Positions 13,588-14,515 of a stretch of 14,515 nt of DNA are shown here, piece after piece (position 1 is the stretch's first letter; every line of letters begins with the position of its first letter). The translations under genes were made by a program, and so were the position numbers. This DNA is from CAZUCD01 sp964618855 (GTDB taxonomy: Bacteria; Sumerlaeota; Sumerlaeia; SLMS01; JANRJK01). The DNA lies in the NCBI GenBank assembly GCA_964618855.1, contig CAZUCD010000095.1, positions 1-14,515 on the forward strand. The letters run 5' to 3'. Below the pieces are notes generated by a model. The model saw only the letters and a list, made by a program, of their open reading frames with translations. It was not told the DNA's origin and searched no databases.

Positions 13588-14515
13588 ATGCCACTTTCCC
13601 AACGCCTGGCCGGCATCCTCCTCCACCCGACATCGCTCCCGGGACCATTCGGGATCGGAGACCTCGGCCCGGCCTGCCACCGGTTCCTCGAGTGGGCCGC
13701 CTCCAGCGGGCTCGCCTACTGGCAGGTCCTGCCCCTCGGCCCCACCAGCTACGGCGACTCCCCGTACCAATGCTTCAGCGCGAACGCGGGCAACCCGCTG
13801 CTGGTTTCGCCGGAGTATCTCGTCCGCGACGGGCTCCTGCACGAGAAGGAAATCAACCCGCCGGCCTTTCCGAGCGACCACGTGGACTACGGATGGGTGA
13901 TCGACTGGAAGCTGCCGCTGTTGCGCCTCGCCCAGGAGCGATTCGCCCACGGCAAGTTCCCGGAGATGGCGAAGCGCTATGAGGCGTTCCAGAAGGACCC
14001 CAACGTGGCGCACTGGCTGGACGACTTCGCGCTCTTCATGGCGCTGAAGGACGCGCACAAGGGCTCGGCGTGGAACACGTGGGAGCCGGACATCCGCGAC
14101 GCCAAGCCCGCCGCGCTGAAGGAGGCGCGCCGCAAGCATGCCGCGCGCATCGAGTTCCACCGCTTCGCGCAGTTCCTCTTCTTCGACCAGTGGAACGGCG
14201 TGCGGCGCACCGCCCTCAAGCTCGGCATCGAGATCATCGGCGACGTCCCCATCTATGTCGCCTACGACTCCGTGGACACCTGGGCGAACCAGAAGCTCTT
14301 CAAGCTCGACCGCAAGACGGGCCTTCCCACGGAGGTCGCCGGCGTTCCCCCTGACTACTTCAGCAAGACCGGCCAGCTCTGGGGCAACCCGCTCTACAAG
14401 TGGGACGTCATGGAGAAGGACGGCTTTGCGTGGTGGACGCGCCGCCTGGCGACCGCGCTTTCGACCGTGAACCTCGTCCGGCTCGACCACTTCCGCGGCT
14501 TCATGGGCTACTGGG
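13588..14515 (+). CDS. malQ: 4-alpha-glucanotransferase (amylomaltase, MalQ), 3' end outside window
   Basis: MalQ (GH77) moves alpha-1,4-glucan segments between maltodextrins in the cytoplasm, in glycogen or maltose use. The first 309 residues of an enzyme that is usually about 500 long (in the short, Thermus-type group) are visible. The N-terminus GILLHPTSLPGPFGIGDLG (9-27), WQVLPLGPTSYGDSPYQ (45-61) and FSANAGNPLL are the standard opening. IIGDVPIYVAYDSVDTWAN and PPDYFSKTGQLWGNPLY are conserved GH77 blocks. RLDHFRGF (298-305) holds the predicted nucleophile D300; the acid/base Glu would lie beyond the window. The start ATG is set by homology and an AGGAG upstream. It follows a 296-base C-rich repeat region, so it is probably not in the same transcript as the glycosyltransferase gene. 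Confidence 0.95.
   Translation, partial: MPLSQRLAGILLHPTSLPGPFGIGDLGPACHRFLEWAASSGLAYWQVLPLGPTSYGDSPYQCFSANAGNPLLVSPEYLVRDGLLHEKEINPPAFPSDHVDYGWVIDWKLPLLRLAQERFAHGKFPEMAKRYEAFQKDPNVAHWLDDFALFMALKDAHKGSAWNTWEPDIRDAKPAALKEARRKHAARIEFHRFAQFLFFDQWNGVRRTALKLGIEIIGDVPIYVAYDSVDTWANQKLFKLDRKTGLPTEVAGVPPDYFSKTGQLWGNPLYKWDVMEKDGFAWWTRRLATALSTVNLVRLDHFRGFMGYW

Noticed and set aside
13288..14490. Long minus-strand open frame opposite malQ
   Set aside because: Antisense to well-conserved GH77 blocks and running through the repeat region; no recognisable domain.

Overview
The window comes from a GC-rich bacterial chromosome with strong G/C preference at third codon positions and few clear Shine-Dalgarno sequences. 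No rRNA, tRNA or CRISPR array is visible. Several features fit a member of the Planctomycetota or a neighbouring phylum: a short pilin-like protein that follows the planctomycete GF...ARDEARR prepilin pattern, a secreted beta-helix protein, weak ribosome sites and C-rich degenerate intergenic repeats. This is an inference with moderate confidence; no marker gene is present.

Layout. (1) Bases 1-407 hold the 3' part of a PaeR7I/XhoI-type restriction endonuclease, visibly lower in GC than what follows. (2) Bases 558-3379 hold an M14 zinc carboxypeptidase fused to a degenerate amidohydrolase-like half, overlapping by ATGA with coaX (type III pantothenate kinase). (3) After a 465-base non-coding leader with two perfect palindromes comes a divergent ketol-acid reductoisomerase (ilvC, 3845-4837). 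(4) Bases 5049-6008 encode an exported right-handed beta-helix protein. It converges, with only 9 bases between stops, on a two-gene minus-strand unit (6804-6018) of small membrane-anchored proteins, the first resembling a type IV prepilin. (5) A 613-base region without genes (6805-7417) contains a perfect 16-bp-stem hairpin and leader structures. (6) Bases 7418-10309 encode a large exported two-domain M16 zinc protease, followed by a clear hairpin terminator. (7) Bases 10456-11610 encode a class II Fic AMP-transferase preceded by three copies of an AT-rich box that look like autoregulatory operators. (8) Bases 11755-13291 encode a STAS-domain protein lacking the phosphorylatable serine and, 16 bases later, a family-4-like glycosyltransferase whose stop codon lies inside a G-quadruplex motif. 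(9) A C-rich repeat region precedes malQ (4-alpha-glucanotransferase), cut by the window end.

How the genes may work together. CoaX commits pantothenate to CoA synthesis. KARI supplies the valine/pantoate branch and in some bacteria also reduces ketopantoate, so the coaX-ilvC neighbourhood may be metabolically meaningful. The STAS and glycosyltransferase genes look co-transcribed. The restriction enzyme and the Fic gene look like accessory insertions among housekeeping and cell-surface genes.

Most noteworthy: the carboxypeptidase/pseudo-amidohydrolase fusion with an 11-C tract just after its start codon, the Fic operator boxes, the Glu-for-Ser STAS protein, the cryptic prepilin, the orphan hairpin in the large gap, and the opposed G-quadruplex motifs between the glycosyltransferase and malQ.
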